Assembly (NCBI RefSeq): GCF_905475465.1
Contig: NC_062242.1
Span: 9,637,501-9,701,500, forward strand
Length of the DNA stretch: 64,000 nt
Direction: 5' to 3'
From: Pieris napi
Lineage: Eukaryota > Arthropoda > Insecta > Lepidoptera > Pieridae
Part shown: positions 13,001 to 20,827 of the stretch, in pieces
How positions within the stretch are numbered: the first letter of the stretch is position 1
Layout of the letters: every line of letters starts with the position of its first letter
Notes under the pieces: generated by a model
Databases searched by the model: none
Told to the model about the DNA's origin: nothing
Seen by the model: only the letters and a program-made list of their open reading frames with translations
Made by a program: the position numbers and the translations under genes

Positions 13001-16000
13001 GCGTTGAACCAGCTAAAACAAATTTTTAATTTAATGAAACGTAAATAATTTCTCATAATATAAAATAACCATAAATAATAATTATTGTTATGCCTTAAAC
13101 AGTAACACTATAACTCATAAGTGATAATATGAGTGTTAGGCAAATATTATAATAATTACTTTTTTCATTAATACTCCATAGATCTACCAGAGACAACGTG
13201 TCAACTTAAACAAGTTTCGGCACGATCTAAACACTTATAAGCTATGACAACTACGATCTTCGTGATCTGTGGATTATAAGCATCCACAGAACACAATTAT
13301 ATAGTATTCGCGCCAAGCATAGGAAACAATATTTGACAAGTTATTTTTTTTTATTAAAAGTGAAAATAGCTCATACTGACACAAAACATTAATATTCATA
13401 TTTTTAAATTTAAATATACTATGTAGATTAAATTGTACAAATTCCATATTTCTACTTATTAGAAGATATATTTATTCATTACTTTTTTGTAGTTATCATT
13501 TTAATACTTACGTATACACAGGTGTGTTGTGTCCCTGCTTGTACCAAATGACCAATGCGACGCTGTCATGGGCAATTGCCGGCGTGACGTCACAGGGCAA
13601 CTCCGCTGCCCGCCCTAGCGCAGCATGTACCGATTCTATGGACGCTGTAAAATGATCAACGGTTTAAACTTCGGTTACCTATATGACCTCATAGCAAGGC
13701 GATTTTGTATCTAGAGTGACGCTTGGGCTATCAGGTTCGAAGTCCGGTCAAAGCGCAAATTATTATAAAATTTTGAATTTGCTCTTCACCTCTGGTGGGT
13801 TCCGATCAGAGAACCTAAAGCGTTATGACGCGAATTGGTTTTAAAATATATGTATGTATTGTTTGAATCTAGTCTCACAGAAATATATATATATAGAATG
13901 TGTTAATAAATTATCCAATAATTAGTCCACACCCACACATCACCATACTTTTTTTTTGTATCGGTTCGCACTTGTGACAAGGGCATTAGTTATAATGCGT
14001 CTCCAATAGTTCTACAAAGATCTGTGTCAGTACTCTGTTGTTCTCAATAATAAAACTAACAATGAAGTGAATAAATCAATACAACCTCTTTCAAGGGTTT
14101 TACATAGAAACACACGACTGGCTGTCAATATAGATGCTATCCATAGATAACGCAATTTTAAAAACGGTAATTATAGGGTCTATAACAATAATATGTAGAT
14201 AACCTCTTATTGAGAACTGCAAAATATGGTTTTTTCACTTTAACTGCTGATAACCTTGGGTTGTGGTCTGATTCGCCAACAATGAAGTTTATAAGACTGT
14301 TGAATCTTTTAGCGTGGAGTCGTGAATTGCAACTTTCTATAGAGAATATTTGTTACAGTTTTTTAGGTCAATACAACTATAACTATACAAACTTAAATCG
14401 GCTGTTATAAGTACAACTATTTAAATAAATCGATAAGTTAGCGTTATTCCTTTGAATTTTAAATTCGGTTAAAAACTGGGTTATAAAGAGCGTAACTGAA
14501 CCCATAACTTGTGAACTCAATGGATTTTTCTTTATGCGCAATTAATCTGTGCGTAGAGAGAACTGTGGCAGTTATGCGAACGAATATAATAATAAAGTTT
14601 ATTGGCCTCTTCACAATATTGCATTTTACGGGTTTACAAGCTGCAGATATTGACCATCTTTGTGAGACTGGTGCCTATAATGAAGTCCTGTTATAACAAG
14701 TAACAACCAGCCTTCCATCGCGGACAGAAAATATACAATTTCATGACTACATTGTTTAACATAACTAAACTAAAGTAACAAAAAAATGTGGGTGTGTGAA
14801 AAAAGTTAAAAGTTTGTCCTGTATCAGGCACAACAAAAAAATATAGTGGCGCTACAACCTGTTTTAGGTCTGGGCCTCAGATTTCTGAATCTGTTTCATG
14901 ATCATTTTTAAATCTAATAGGTGATCAGTCTCTACTGCCTGACACACGCCGTCGACTTTTTGGATCTAAGACATGTCGGTTCCCTCACGATGTTTTCCTT
15001 CACCGTTCTAACGAATGTAAAATACAGAAAGTCAATTGGTGCACAGCCGGGGATCGAACCTACGACCTTACAGATGAAGCCACTTAGCCAACACTGCTCT
15101 TGGCCAAGGCATGTGGCATCAGGCACACAAAACACTTATTAATCCTAAAAACGAAACAGAAACACCCCATTGAGCAATGTTTCAAAAAACAACTTCTATA
15201 CGAAGCGACGCCCATAACTTTAGTTCGAAGAACTATCTCTGACCTAAATCTTTTGCGGCCTATTACGCCCTAAGTATTCTAAATCAACCACAAAAAGGGG
15301 CCATATTTCACGCCGTACTGTCAAAGGCCTTTGTGTAACTTTTTGTGAAGTTTTTCCTTTAATAGATATCCAGTTAATTAAGATATCGGAAGAGATTTAA
15401 GATTAAATTTAACTGTAGCGGTGTCAGCTGTCGGCGCCATTGAATTAATTCTTTTGGAAATAATTTATCTTTATTCCTTTATAATGGTTTCGCCTAATAA
15501 TTGAGATTTGGAATTCATATACGGATATCGGATATCGTCATGGAATTTAAAAAAGTGTAACGGTATATCGTTTACATTGGAAAACTAAGTCAATCAGCAA
15601 TCAGCCTTCCAAATCGAAACAACAACTTCGGACTATCAAAACCTATAATTAATATATTTCTATATATATATAATGAAAATGGTCTTCGTTTGAGGCTCAA
15701 TCACGCCTAAACCACTGATCGTATCGACATGAAACCATTCGATGCGAAATTTTTCCTAGATGGTTTATGGCTATTTATTTTTCGAATTCTAACGTTCCTT
15801 CATTTTTTTATTGCTGTTTTACTTTTATGAACATTTATCCATACGGACTTCACCGCGGAAACATTCGGGGAGACTTCCTAGAACCTCTAAACGTCAACAT
15901 CTGTTAAAAACTCGATTTTCGAAATATTTCAATTTTCTTAGCGGGAAGTTAAAAAGAAGAATAATAAAAATATGAAAAAAAATTAAATAATGAAACATAA

Positions 16001-17158
16001 AATTTATTTTAATTCGTCCAGCAAAGCGGGCGCGAAACGGCTAGTATACCTATATAATCAAACCTAATAATTATTAAAATTACTAATATCTAAGTAATTG
16101 TTATACTAAAAAGTAGTAATAAAAATAATTAAAAATTAAGTAATAAAAAGAAAATCAAAACAAATTTAAAAAGTTTGGTCCCTGTGGCAGTGTTCCTTTA
16201 ACGCTGGCAGCAAGAAGAGGAAATTGTAAGTACTGTTTAATTTGATTGTTATGAATAAATAATATAATAATTATTTATTTTCTCCCATATAACATTAGAA
16301 ACAAACAATACGATTACAGTTAAGAAGGTATTGGGAGACTGGTTTCAAAGCTAGGTAAGAACCTGTGATATGGAAAACTGAGCGTCCATTCCACAGCAGT
16401 TAGGCAGCCTACGCACTGGCGACCATAGACGCGGCCAGGCCGCCGCGACCATGGTCGCTGGTGCGTAGGCAAGCGCGACATGCGGACATCAAATGTGAAA
16501 ATCGCGTGGCATCAAATTAGACGCCGCGGCCAACGGTGGCCGCTGGTCGCTGGCCGCTAAGTGCGTAGGGGCTATAGCGATGGCCATATAAAGTCCAGAA
16601 TTCACTGGCCGCCGCGGCCAGGTCGCGGCGACCATGGTCGCCAGTGCGTAGGCAGCCTTATACTGTGTGGTAACAAAAATTTACATATGTAGGCAAACAA
16701 ATTTAAAGTTTTAAAAAAGAAAGACAAAACAAAACCGACAACTAGATAAGGGAGCGTTCAAGTATTACGTAACGAATTTTGGATTGAATTACGCGTTATT
16801 GTTAATATTATTTTCGACTTTCCAGTACTTAACACCACATAATGGTAACTTTTAAGTATAAAGAGTCACTAGGTGGTCACGAAACCTTTTACTATACTTG
16901 GGTACTTGGGAACGTTACGGCACGTTACATGGGGGGGGGTGTCAATAATCTCCAAAAATTGCGTGACGTAATACTTGAACGCTCCCTTACTACAGAAAAT
17001 ATGAAAAGACACATGGCCATAGATACAATAGATTTTAGTATAAATTTTGTTGAGAATAAATACTAACAAGATTCCTCTATAATAACGTCTTGCTGGCTCT
17101 CGGCGCTCCGCTGCAGGACTGCGAACATCACTAAGCACGCTACACGAATTTTGATCAT
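3928..17158 (-). CDS. Sidestep-family immunoglobulin protein, 5' part (joined, partial at 3' end)
   Basis: Eight coding exons join as 17158-17068, 13644-13512, 10558-10445, 8015-7930, 7425-7312, 6360-6239, 4582-4525 and 4079-3928. They total 870 nt, or 290 codons, with all phases matching and no stop. Seen: signal peptide (residues 1 to about 21); Ig1 with Cys48, Trp64 and Cys122 in DSGQYRC; Ig2 with Cys175, the Trp188-Trp189 pair and Cys219; start of Ig3 with Cys264 and Trp277-Trp278. The motifs FDTRDG, HWSDPATLGSRASFRT, PPERLVILDQDG, GPFDEG and GARPHPTISWWKG fit the insect Sidestep family. Known: Drosophila Sidestep is a cell-surface Ig protein that guides motor axons by binding Beaten path. 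Inferred: same kind of role here. Insects have several Side paralogs and I cannot say which this is. The second Ig3 cysteine, later domains and membrane anchor are outside the window. Confidence 0.88.
4525..4582 (-). CDS. Exon 8: 58-nt exon, end of Ig domain 2
   Basis: Acceptor ATAAACAG at 4583; donor GAATC|GTAAGT at 4524. Codes for AVTDPSISPLSENITIDMN (19 residues) plus one base of a split Leu codon. It follows the Ig2 cysteine and supplies the G strand and link to Ig3, as in family members (pattern CxAxNxxxxxP.xxxxxxDxNL). Its phase fits both neighbours exactly. A perfect 20-bp hairpin lies 140 bases upstream in the intron. Confidence 0.8.
4722..4772. repeat. Perfect 20-bp hairpin
   Basis: GCAATGTTACTTGTAGGCAA (4722-4741) is exactly inverted at 4753-4772 around an 11-base loop. 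It lies in intron 7, about 140 bases upstream of the acceptor of the 58-nt exon. Confidence 0.85.
5055..5170 (-). mobile_element. SINE-A, internally deleted copy
   Basis: Tail part (GGTGATCAGACT...GTGCCTGACACACGCC...GGGTCTAAGGCA) is joined directly to the head end AGTCGCACGCTGAAG, so the middle is lost. In intron 7. Confidence 0.55.
5970..6190 (+). mobile_element. SINE-A copy against exon 7 donor
   Basis: Head with B-box-like GTTCGAATCACGCCTGTGC, then GGTGAAGGAAATTG, a T-rich insertion, GACCCAAAAG, GGCTGATCACC, GCCTATTA and AATGATCACCAAACG. Lies antisense to the gene, ending about 48 bases from the exon 7 donor. Confidence 0.65.
6239..6360 (-). CDS. Exon 7: core of Ig domain 2
   Basis: Acceptor TTCATAG at 6361; donor TGCCAG|GTAAGT at 6238. 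Codes for RPAARVSWWQSHALL, a stretch of E/F-strand residues, then DLYPATLTCQ with Cys219. The GRPxxxVxWW and LTC strings mark the Ig2 core. Length 122 nt, phase 1 in and 0 out. A SINE-A copy begins within about 50 bases of the donor. Confidence 0.86.
7170..7291. mobile_element. 122-bp MITE-like inverted-repeat element
   Basis: 21-bp arms CTATAGTATGTGTGCTGTAGC (7170-7190) and its inverse at 7271-7291, one mismatch. The core has three GACAGTTG-like units (GACAGTTGACAGTTGCAGATGACAGTTGC region). The right arm ends 20 bases from the exon 6 donor. Confidence 0.65.
7312..7425 (-). CDS. Exon 6: linker and first half of Ig domain 2
   Basis: Acceptor ATTCAACAG at 7426; donor GGTG|GTGAGT at 7311. Codes for PPERLVILDQDGEEF then GPFDEGTRVNLTCVAIG, with Cys175. 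The PPxxxVIxDxxG linker and GPxxEG turn are conserved in Side proteins. Length 114 nt, phase 1 in and 1 out. A 122-bp inverted-repeat element starts only 20 bases past the donor. Confidence 0.88.
7690..7895 (-). mobile_element. LINE-B tail fragment
   Basis: Carries the family strings CATCTGATGTTAAGTAATACCG, CTCACATTGCCAG, GAATTGGTACGGAAATATTTCAGTGGGCA and AAAACTGCCTTAAAAATGCTC in the antisense order, separated by small gaps. It is a 5'-truncated, decayed retrotransposon end and abuts the exon 5 donor region. Confidence 0.65.
7930..8015 (-). CDS. Exon 5: end of Ig domain 1
   Basis: Acceptor TTTCACCAG at 8016; donor TTGA|GTAAGT at 7929. Codes for PEDSGQYRCRVDFIKSPTKN followed by TRLNLTVL: the DxGxYxC F-strand motif with Cys122 and the G strand. 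Length 86 nt, phase 2 in and 1 out. A LINE-B copy ends about 40 bases past the donor. Confidence 0.88.
8330..8665. mobile_element. Element with about 85-bp inverted arms
   Basis: Left arm from 8361 (AAAGAAAAAAGTTTTTAAC, then ATTAAAGTTATGTATTATTA, TTTATCCGACGTTTCG) is inverted at about 8577-8665 with roughly five mismatches. The interior has GCGTGCGTGGTCACGGTGAC. A second copy at 39395-39560 matches the left half and also the 25-30 bases before the arm (TTTATTGACATAAC), so the repeat extends past the arm. Confidence 0.65.
9425..9760 (+). mobile_element. HEL-1 Helitron-like copy
   Basis: Starts near TTCTTGTCTCACGGAG, contains CCGATTTTCGTGAAATTTTG and TTAGGTCTGCGAATCGGACA, ends AAGTTTGCCGTGTCAGTTAG followed by T (CTAG mutated to TTAG). 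Confidence 0.6.
9836..10024 (-). mobile_element. SINE-A, near-complete without tail
   Basis: On the plus strand GCCTGACACACGCCGTCGAC, TCTAAGGCAAGCCAG, TTCACCGTTCGAGCGAATGT, GTGCACAGCCGGAGATCGAG (B box inverse), GAGAGTCGCACGCTGAAG and TAGACCAACAC (A box inverse) follow each other in the inverse family order. Confidence 0.75.
10445..10558 (-). CDS. Exon 4: middle of Ig domain 1
   Basis: Acceptor GTCTACAG at 10559; donor ATAAG|GTAATA at 10444. The joint codon is Thr75, followed by FDTRDGVDTHWSDPATLGSR and ASFRTSTTPALLVLTKI. The YxFDxRxG and HWSDPxxLGxRAxFRT strings are the strongest family signature in the gene. Length 114 nt, phase 2 in and 2 out. Confidence 0.88.
10559..13511. other. Intron 3, no recognised repeat or gene
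   Basis: About 2.95 kb of AT-rich DNA. Frames here (for example around 12013-12416) are low-complexity and lack family features. I see no structured RNA, large inverted repeat or coding exon. Confidence 0.5.
13512..13644 (-). CDS. Exon 3: first half of Ig domain 1
   Basis: Acceptor TTTTACAG at 13645; donor TATAC|GTAAGT at 13511. Residues 32-74 include VHAALGRAAELPCDVTP with the B-strand cysteine (48) and ALVIWYKQG with the core tryptophan (64), ending TPVY. This is the usual start of Side-family Ig1. Phase 1 in, phase 2 out; length 133 nt. Confidence 0.85.
13645..14844. other. Intron 2 part, nothing recognised
   Basis: About 1.2 kb between exon 3 and a SINE. Short frames at 14210-14696 have no family features and no matching splice sites that I can defend. 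Confidence 0.45.
14845..15101 (-). mobile_element. SINE-A, full-length copy
   Basis: Full antisense order from tail GTGGCGCTACAACCTGTTTT and GGTCTGGGCCTCAGATTTCT through GGTGATCAGTC, GACACACGCCGTCGAC, TTCACCGTTC to the tRNA-like head GGGGATCGAACCTACGACC and GCCAACACTGCTCTT. Confidence 0.8.
15659..16044 (+). mobile_element. HEL-2 Helitron-like, copy 1
   Basis: Begins TC plus a TATA-rich run, then AATGAAAATGGTCTTCGTTT, CACTGATCGTATCGACATG, GATGCGAAATTTTTCCTAG; ends AAAGCGGGCGCGAAACGGCTAG followed by T. Copy 2 at 33140-33511 matches throughout except a 26-base deletion there. TC start and CTAG|T end are Helitron hallmarks. Confidence 0.7.
16120..16212 (-). mobile_element. LINE-F tail, short copy
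   Basis: GGTCCCTGTGGCAGTGTTCC and TTAACGCTGGCAGC read on the minus strand as the end of the LINE-F frame (NAASVKGTLPQGP-like). An AT-rich 3' tail lies to the left. Confidence 0.5.
16408..16652. mobile_element. GC-rich foldback element, 19-bp inverted ends
   Basis: CCTACGCACTGGCGACCAT (16408-16426) and its exact inverse at 16634-16652, flanked by CAG on both sides (16405-16407, 16653-16655), a probable 3-bp target duplication. The inside is built from CGCGGCC/GGCCGCGG and GGCGACC/GGTCGC palindromes, and the end motif GTGCGTAGG recurs twice internally. Much more GC-rich than its surroundings; no frame. Confidence 0.65.
16747..16989. mobile_element. MITE with 24-bp inverted ends, TA flanks
   Basis: TAAGGGAGCGTTCAAGTATT (then ACGT) at 16747 and its exact inverse ending at 16989. 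The outermost TA can be read as target duplication. A run of nine to ten G's followed by TGTCAATAATC lies near the right end. It ends 78 bases from the exon 2 donor. Confidence 0.7.
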
Positions 17159-17232
17159 TGTTCTTGTTTTTCACATTTTCACACTTTATTTCTCACATTG
17201 TGACCTGAAGCGGCGGATACTCGAGCGGATAT
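17068..17232 (-). CDS. Exon 2: 5' UTR end, start codon and signal peptide
   Basis: Acceptor TTTCCTTTCAG ends at 17233. The 5' UTR then runs to the ATG at 17158 in context AACAATGA. The ATG upstream in the leader (ATGTGA) stops at once. The coding part begins MIKIRVACLVMFAVL, a short basic start plus a hydrophobic core, then QRSAESQQ, so cleavage near residue 21 is likely. Donor TCTT|GTTAGT at 17067 leaves phase 1, which fits the next exon (TCG Ser at the joint). The donor is less canonical than the others. A MITE lies 78 bases beyond it. Confidence 0.75.
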
Positions 17233-17478
17233 CTGAAAGGAAATGTTTAAATTATTATTTCAATTGCTTATTAAATTGGATAAATAAATTTAGTTTTGTC
17301 GTAGGATGAACTGACTGAATCTATGGTTAAGTGTATTAAATCTATTTGTTTGCGCTAAATTGGTTTCAGTCAAATAATGGTGACAATTTTCGATTTTGAC
17401 TTTGACACACGAACCGGAAGTAGTAAGTGTTGTTCCGGCGTAATGGCGCAAGGATGAGTAGTTGAAACTACTGTATAT

Positions 17479-17741
17479 TTAGGGGCCTCATAGCCTAGCG
17501 GTCTTATTAAGTGGCAGCTAGTTAAGGGGTACCGGGTTCGATTCCCGGTTCGAGGGCAAGTTTTAATTTAATTTAAATTTGTTCTCGGCCTTTGGAGGGT
17601 TGTGCGGTACCGGGCAAATACCTAAACCGTACATGGAGGACACGGTCGAAGTTCTAAGTTGCCTTGCACGAATTATAAAAAATCTTGTACTTGACGCTGG
17701 CTAATGCACAAACCGTGCCAGAGCCGTAAAAAAAATAAAAA
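17479..17741 (+). mobile_element. SINE-T: tRNA-headed SINE with 14-bp target duplication
   Basis: Head GGGGCCTCATAGCCTAGCGG (A box) and ACCGGGTTCGATTCCCGG (B box), a body with CCGGGCAAATACCTAAACCG and CGTGCCAGAGCCG, and an A-rich tail. AAACTACTGTATAT stands immediately before (17465-17478) and after (17742-17755), an intact target duplication, so the insertion is fairly recent. Same direction as the window, antisense to the gene. Confidence 0.85.
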
Positions 17742-17872
17742 AAACTACTGTATATACGGACACGCGACCGCCATACCAGAGCATAGTATTTCACCGAGGG
17801 AAGGGAGCATCCTGGATATCGCTTCCGGATACCCAGGCCCACACACTATTAACTACTCTCTCCATAGTAGCT

Positions 17873-18075
17873 TATCATTTAAACAAATCAAACACACCAC
17901 TACACGCAATACTCGTCGAGCGAGTTTGCTTATCTTACCGAAGTCGCGTACAAATTATTTGAAGTGTATTAAGTATGAGCGTGTGCAATTATTTAATCAA
18001 TTACCGTCTAAAATTCGTAATATTAGCGCGTTTAACCAATTCAAAAGGGAAAGATACATATCAGGAAGAGTCTAG
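17873..18075 (+). pseudogene. LINE ORF2 C-terminal relic
   Basis: Frame with HTTTRNTRRASLLILPKSRT and YERVQLFNQLPSKIRNI then SAFNQFKRERYI: the usual extreme C-terminus of non-LTR reverse transcriptases (FNxLPxxIRN...FKxxLxxYL pattern). Only this tail is present, so it is a 5'-truncated dead copy. Confidence 0.7.
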
Positions 18076-18285
18076 TAGACGGAGGACGGCTGATGGCGAC
18101 GTGTATCTCGTTCGTATAATATATTAAAAATCTCGTGTAAAAAAAATATTTTACTGTAATAAGAAAGAACTTCTTTAAACATTTTTGACGTGACAACGTC
18201 TTATAATTCGATGGAGCCGGCTGCACGCACGAAAAAACATGACTAATGCGGCGTTACCTCTGAGGCGTTCCATTTAAGGCTTGAA

Positions 18286-18324
18286 GTGCAAGCGAGAGCA
18301 CTCGTTGCGCGCTCTCGCTTGCAC
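18286..18324. repeat. 14-bp GC-rich hairpin
   Basis: GTGCAAGCGAGAGC (18286-18299) and its exact inverse at 18311-18324 with an 11-base loop ACTCGTTGCGC. Confidence 0.75.
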
Positions 18325-18989
18325 ACAAAAATTGACTAATTGTATTTATGCGTACAAATAAATGTAACTTGATCAATTCAATTGTGATTTCCATTTACTT
18401 CCTTTTCTATATCCATACAAAATATCTATCTAACAAATAAAATTAAAATTTTCTTTTGAAGAATGCAACCGTTCCATCAGTATTTTCTTATGACGTTGTC
18501 ACGTTCAACTATCGTCAGTAAACCGACTTTACAGACAACCGATATTTTTTTACTCTGAATATAAATCTACAGATTAAAAGACATGGCCTAAACATGAATG
18601 TGTTAAGATTTACAATTGTTTTTAGTAGTTAAATAAATTCTTCAAAGTGTAATAATAAACAGATTACAATAAACCCTGCTCCAATTCACAGAAATCAACA
18701 CCATGTGGTTTATTGATCTATGTTTGTTTGTGGTTTCTTTCCTGTATACAGGCTGGTATCGGAATAAATACGTGATTTTAGGTATATTTTTAAAATAAGC
18801 TCAAGAGTTAAATGTATTCAATCATTTGTTTTCTATAAAACATTTAATTAAATAGGTTTTATCGTCTTTTGTTTTACTTTAACCGACATTAAGATTGTGT
18901 GCTAAAACGTGTTACTTGGAGTAATAACTCTCATGTCAGTGTTATTAACCGAACTCCACTGGAGCGCCATGACTGATTTATATGAAAGT

Positions 18990-19145
18990 TGTGTTTATGA
19001 AAGAAAGAAAAGAAAGAAAAAACTTTATTATGCACAATATACAAGATATTTAGATAAAGTAAAGTGCACTGGCCCCCACACTAGGATTCCCTGTGTTGTG
19101 GGCAGCCAGTCTCTTCCTTTTGACATGAAAACAGTATTTTATAAG
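18990..19145. repeat. Dispersed repeat (family H), copy 1
   Basis: After an AAAGAAAG-type run comes AAAGTGCACTGGCCCC, then CACACTAGGATTCCCTGTG and GTGGGCAGCCAGTCTCTTCC. A second copy lies at 49085-49175 (AAAGTGCAATTGCCCCAACA, CTAGGATTCCCTGTATCGTG). Class not recognised. Confidence 0.5.
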
Positions 19146-19323
19146 TTATATTAATTATTTCTACACATTTATATTAAAACTATTTTTGTACAATAAGAAT
19201 ATTTTCAGTATCAGAATACGACAGGTTAACAAGATATCGTTTGAGATGTTTAGTAAATGTATGTAGTGTGATTTTTGAAATGTTAGTGATAATTTTGTTT
19301 TTATGAAGTGTATATTAGTATAT

Positions 19324-19368
19324 AATCTCAGACTTACCAAATATAGTATATTTGGTAAGTCTGAGATT
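19324..19368. repeat. Perfect 22-bp palindrome, 1-base spacer
   Basis: Left arm AATCTCAGACTTACC-AAATATA (19324-19345) is exactly inverted at 19347-19368 around a single G. Long enough to extrude as a cruciform. Confidence 0.9.
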
Positions 19369-19654
19369 CATATTCTGATTTGTGTCTCAAGACAAACAAT
19401 CTCGCCTTGACCGCCATCAAATATGTCAAATACTTCATACAGAAAAGAGGTTTGTTGGTTGAATCTAGATTTTAGTTTGATTGACGTTCTAGAATGCGGG
19501 CTTGAGAATAGGTCCTATTTTTAAGACCCACTCAAATTTATATTTAATTTTTTTGTATTCTTTTTTTTTTTTAAAAAAGCCTTAATTTTCACGATTTTAC
19601 GATAGCGATTAGCTTGAATTTCGTATTTTTTTTAATTTATCGTATTGCGCGTTT

Positions 19655-19770
19655 TTTAAGGCAGTTTTTGCCGCGCACCACCACTACGTGGAATCAACTG
19701 CCCACTGAAGTATTTCCGAACCAATTAGAATTTGCCAGTTTACCCCCTTTCTATAAAAAAAAATTGCTTT
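19655..19770 (+). mobile_element. LINE-B fragment coding WNQLP
   Basis: Sense copy: ARFLRQFLPRTTTTWNQLPT then EVFPNQLEF, the C-terminal LPRTxxxWNxLPxxVFP motif of jockey/CR1-like ORF2 proteins. Ends after about 35 codons. Confidence 0.7.
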
Positions 19771-20041
19771 ACCAAAGCCAACACTTCGACGGATTTTAGT
19801 ACCAAAGCAAGTACGTATGTACATTATGAATAAAACCGCGCCTGACCAACTGCACAACAAAGGAAATACTCAATGAATTCAAGGGCTTCCATAGAATTTT
19901 ATTCATTAGAATCGTATTATCATTACAAAAGGCAAGGTTGGGCTGCCCATATTTAACATAATAACAGCTTTAGAAGAGAGTTTTAGCTTTATACATATTT
20001 CAGAACAAATTTACTTATAACCTACAAAGTATTAATAATCA

Positions 20042-20242
20042 GGCGCTACAATTTTCTTATAGGCAAGTAGATGATGAGCCTTATATACCTGATAAATGGA
20101 TCTAAGGTATGTCAGTTTCCTCACGATGTTTTTCTTCGTACGAGTGTTAAATGCGCACATAGAACGTCCGTTGGTGCACAGCCGATCAAACGAAATCAGG
20201 GATGGGAATCGCATGCTGAAGCCACTAGGCCAACACTGCTCT
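20042..20242 (-). mobile_element. SINE-A copy, worn
   Basis: Inverse order: GCGCTACAATTTTCTTATAG, GGCAAGTAGATGATGAGCC, CTCACGATGTTTTTCTTCG, GTTGGTGCACAGCCGATC, GCCACTAGGCCAACACTGCT. Several deletions. Confidence 0.7.
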
Positions 20243-20380
20243 CTCCTTAAAATAATGTATGTACAATGTACATAGAAAAAAATATTTCTATGAAGAATCT
20301 GTGTGTACTAACAAAAAGGTACAAAAAATACTCTCTTTAAATTGGGGTATATATATAATATTGCGACGCTAAGCTTGTCC

Positions 20381-20396
20381 TATTTAACGCAACCAT
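20381..20396. repeat. Target-site duplication, left copy
   Basis: TATTTAACGCAACCAT, identical to 20812-20827, bounding the LINE insertion at 20397-20811. Confidence 0.9.
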
Positions 20397-20811
20397 TTTT
20401 TTTATTTTTTTTTATTGTTGGGAAATCAATTTACTACCGCCGGGGCAACGATTTAAAAGTGACGCAGGGAGTGTGGGAGTCAGTCCGTATGGTGCAATGG
20501 ACACAACCCACTAAAACCCAACAGCCCCATCTGGTTACTATGGACGGTAGGCACGGTAACAGTTTCCCTTAATCCGTGCCTTCGTCATAAGTCTGCTGGT
20601 GAGCACAACTTCTGCATTGCCCAATTCTGTTCTAAGGTCCCAGTACGTGCGTAATCGCGACGCCTCCTTCCAGGCCTTTTTTTGCGTTGAGGGTCGGCGT
20701 CTGGGTTACACTCCCGAACCCTCTCCGCATTCTCTTTAAGTGTAATGACGGCCTCACAGAACGCTTTGAAAGTGTTCCACGGACCGTCACTGTCAGCCTC
20801 CATCATAGCTT
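20397..20811 (-). mobile_element. 5'-truncated LINE insertion with 16-bp target duplication and poly(A)
   Basis: On the minus strand the insert starts AAGCTATGATGGAGGCTGAC, reads open as EADSDGPWNTFKAFCEAVIT...RKKRPGRRRRDYARTGT and stops at CSPADL (TGA region near 20585). About 190 bases of 3' UTR and a poly(A) tail (T-run at 20397-20415 on the plus strand) follow. The perfect 16-bp duplications make this a clear target-primed retrotransposition. The protein is the basic C-terminus of a non-LTR ORF; clade not certain (R1-like 3' UTR is my impression). In intron 1, same sense as the gene. Confidence 0.8.
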
Positions 20812-20827
20812 TATTTAACGCAACCAT
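20812..20827. repeat. Target-site duplication, right copy
   Basis: TATTTAACGCAACCAT, identical to 20381-20396. Confidence 0.9.

Noticed and set aside
17480..17560. A genuine tRNA gene
   Set aside because: It is the head of a SINE with its own body, A-rich tail and target duplication.
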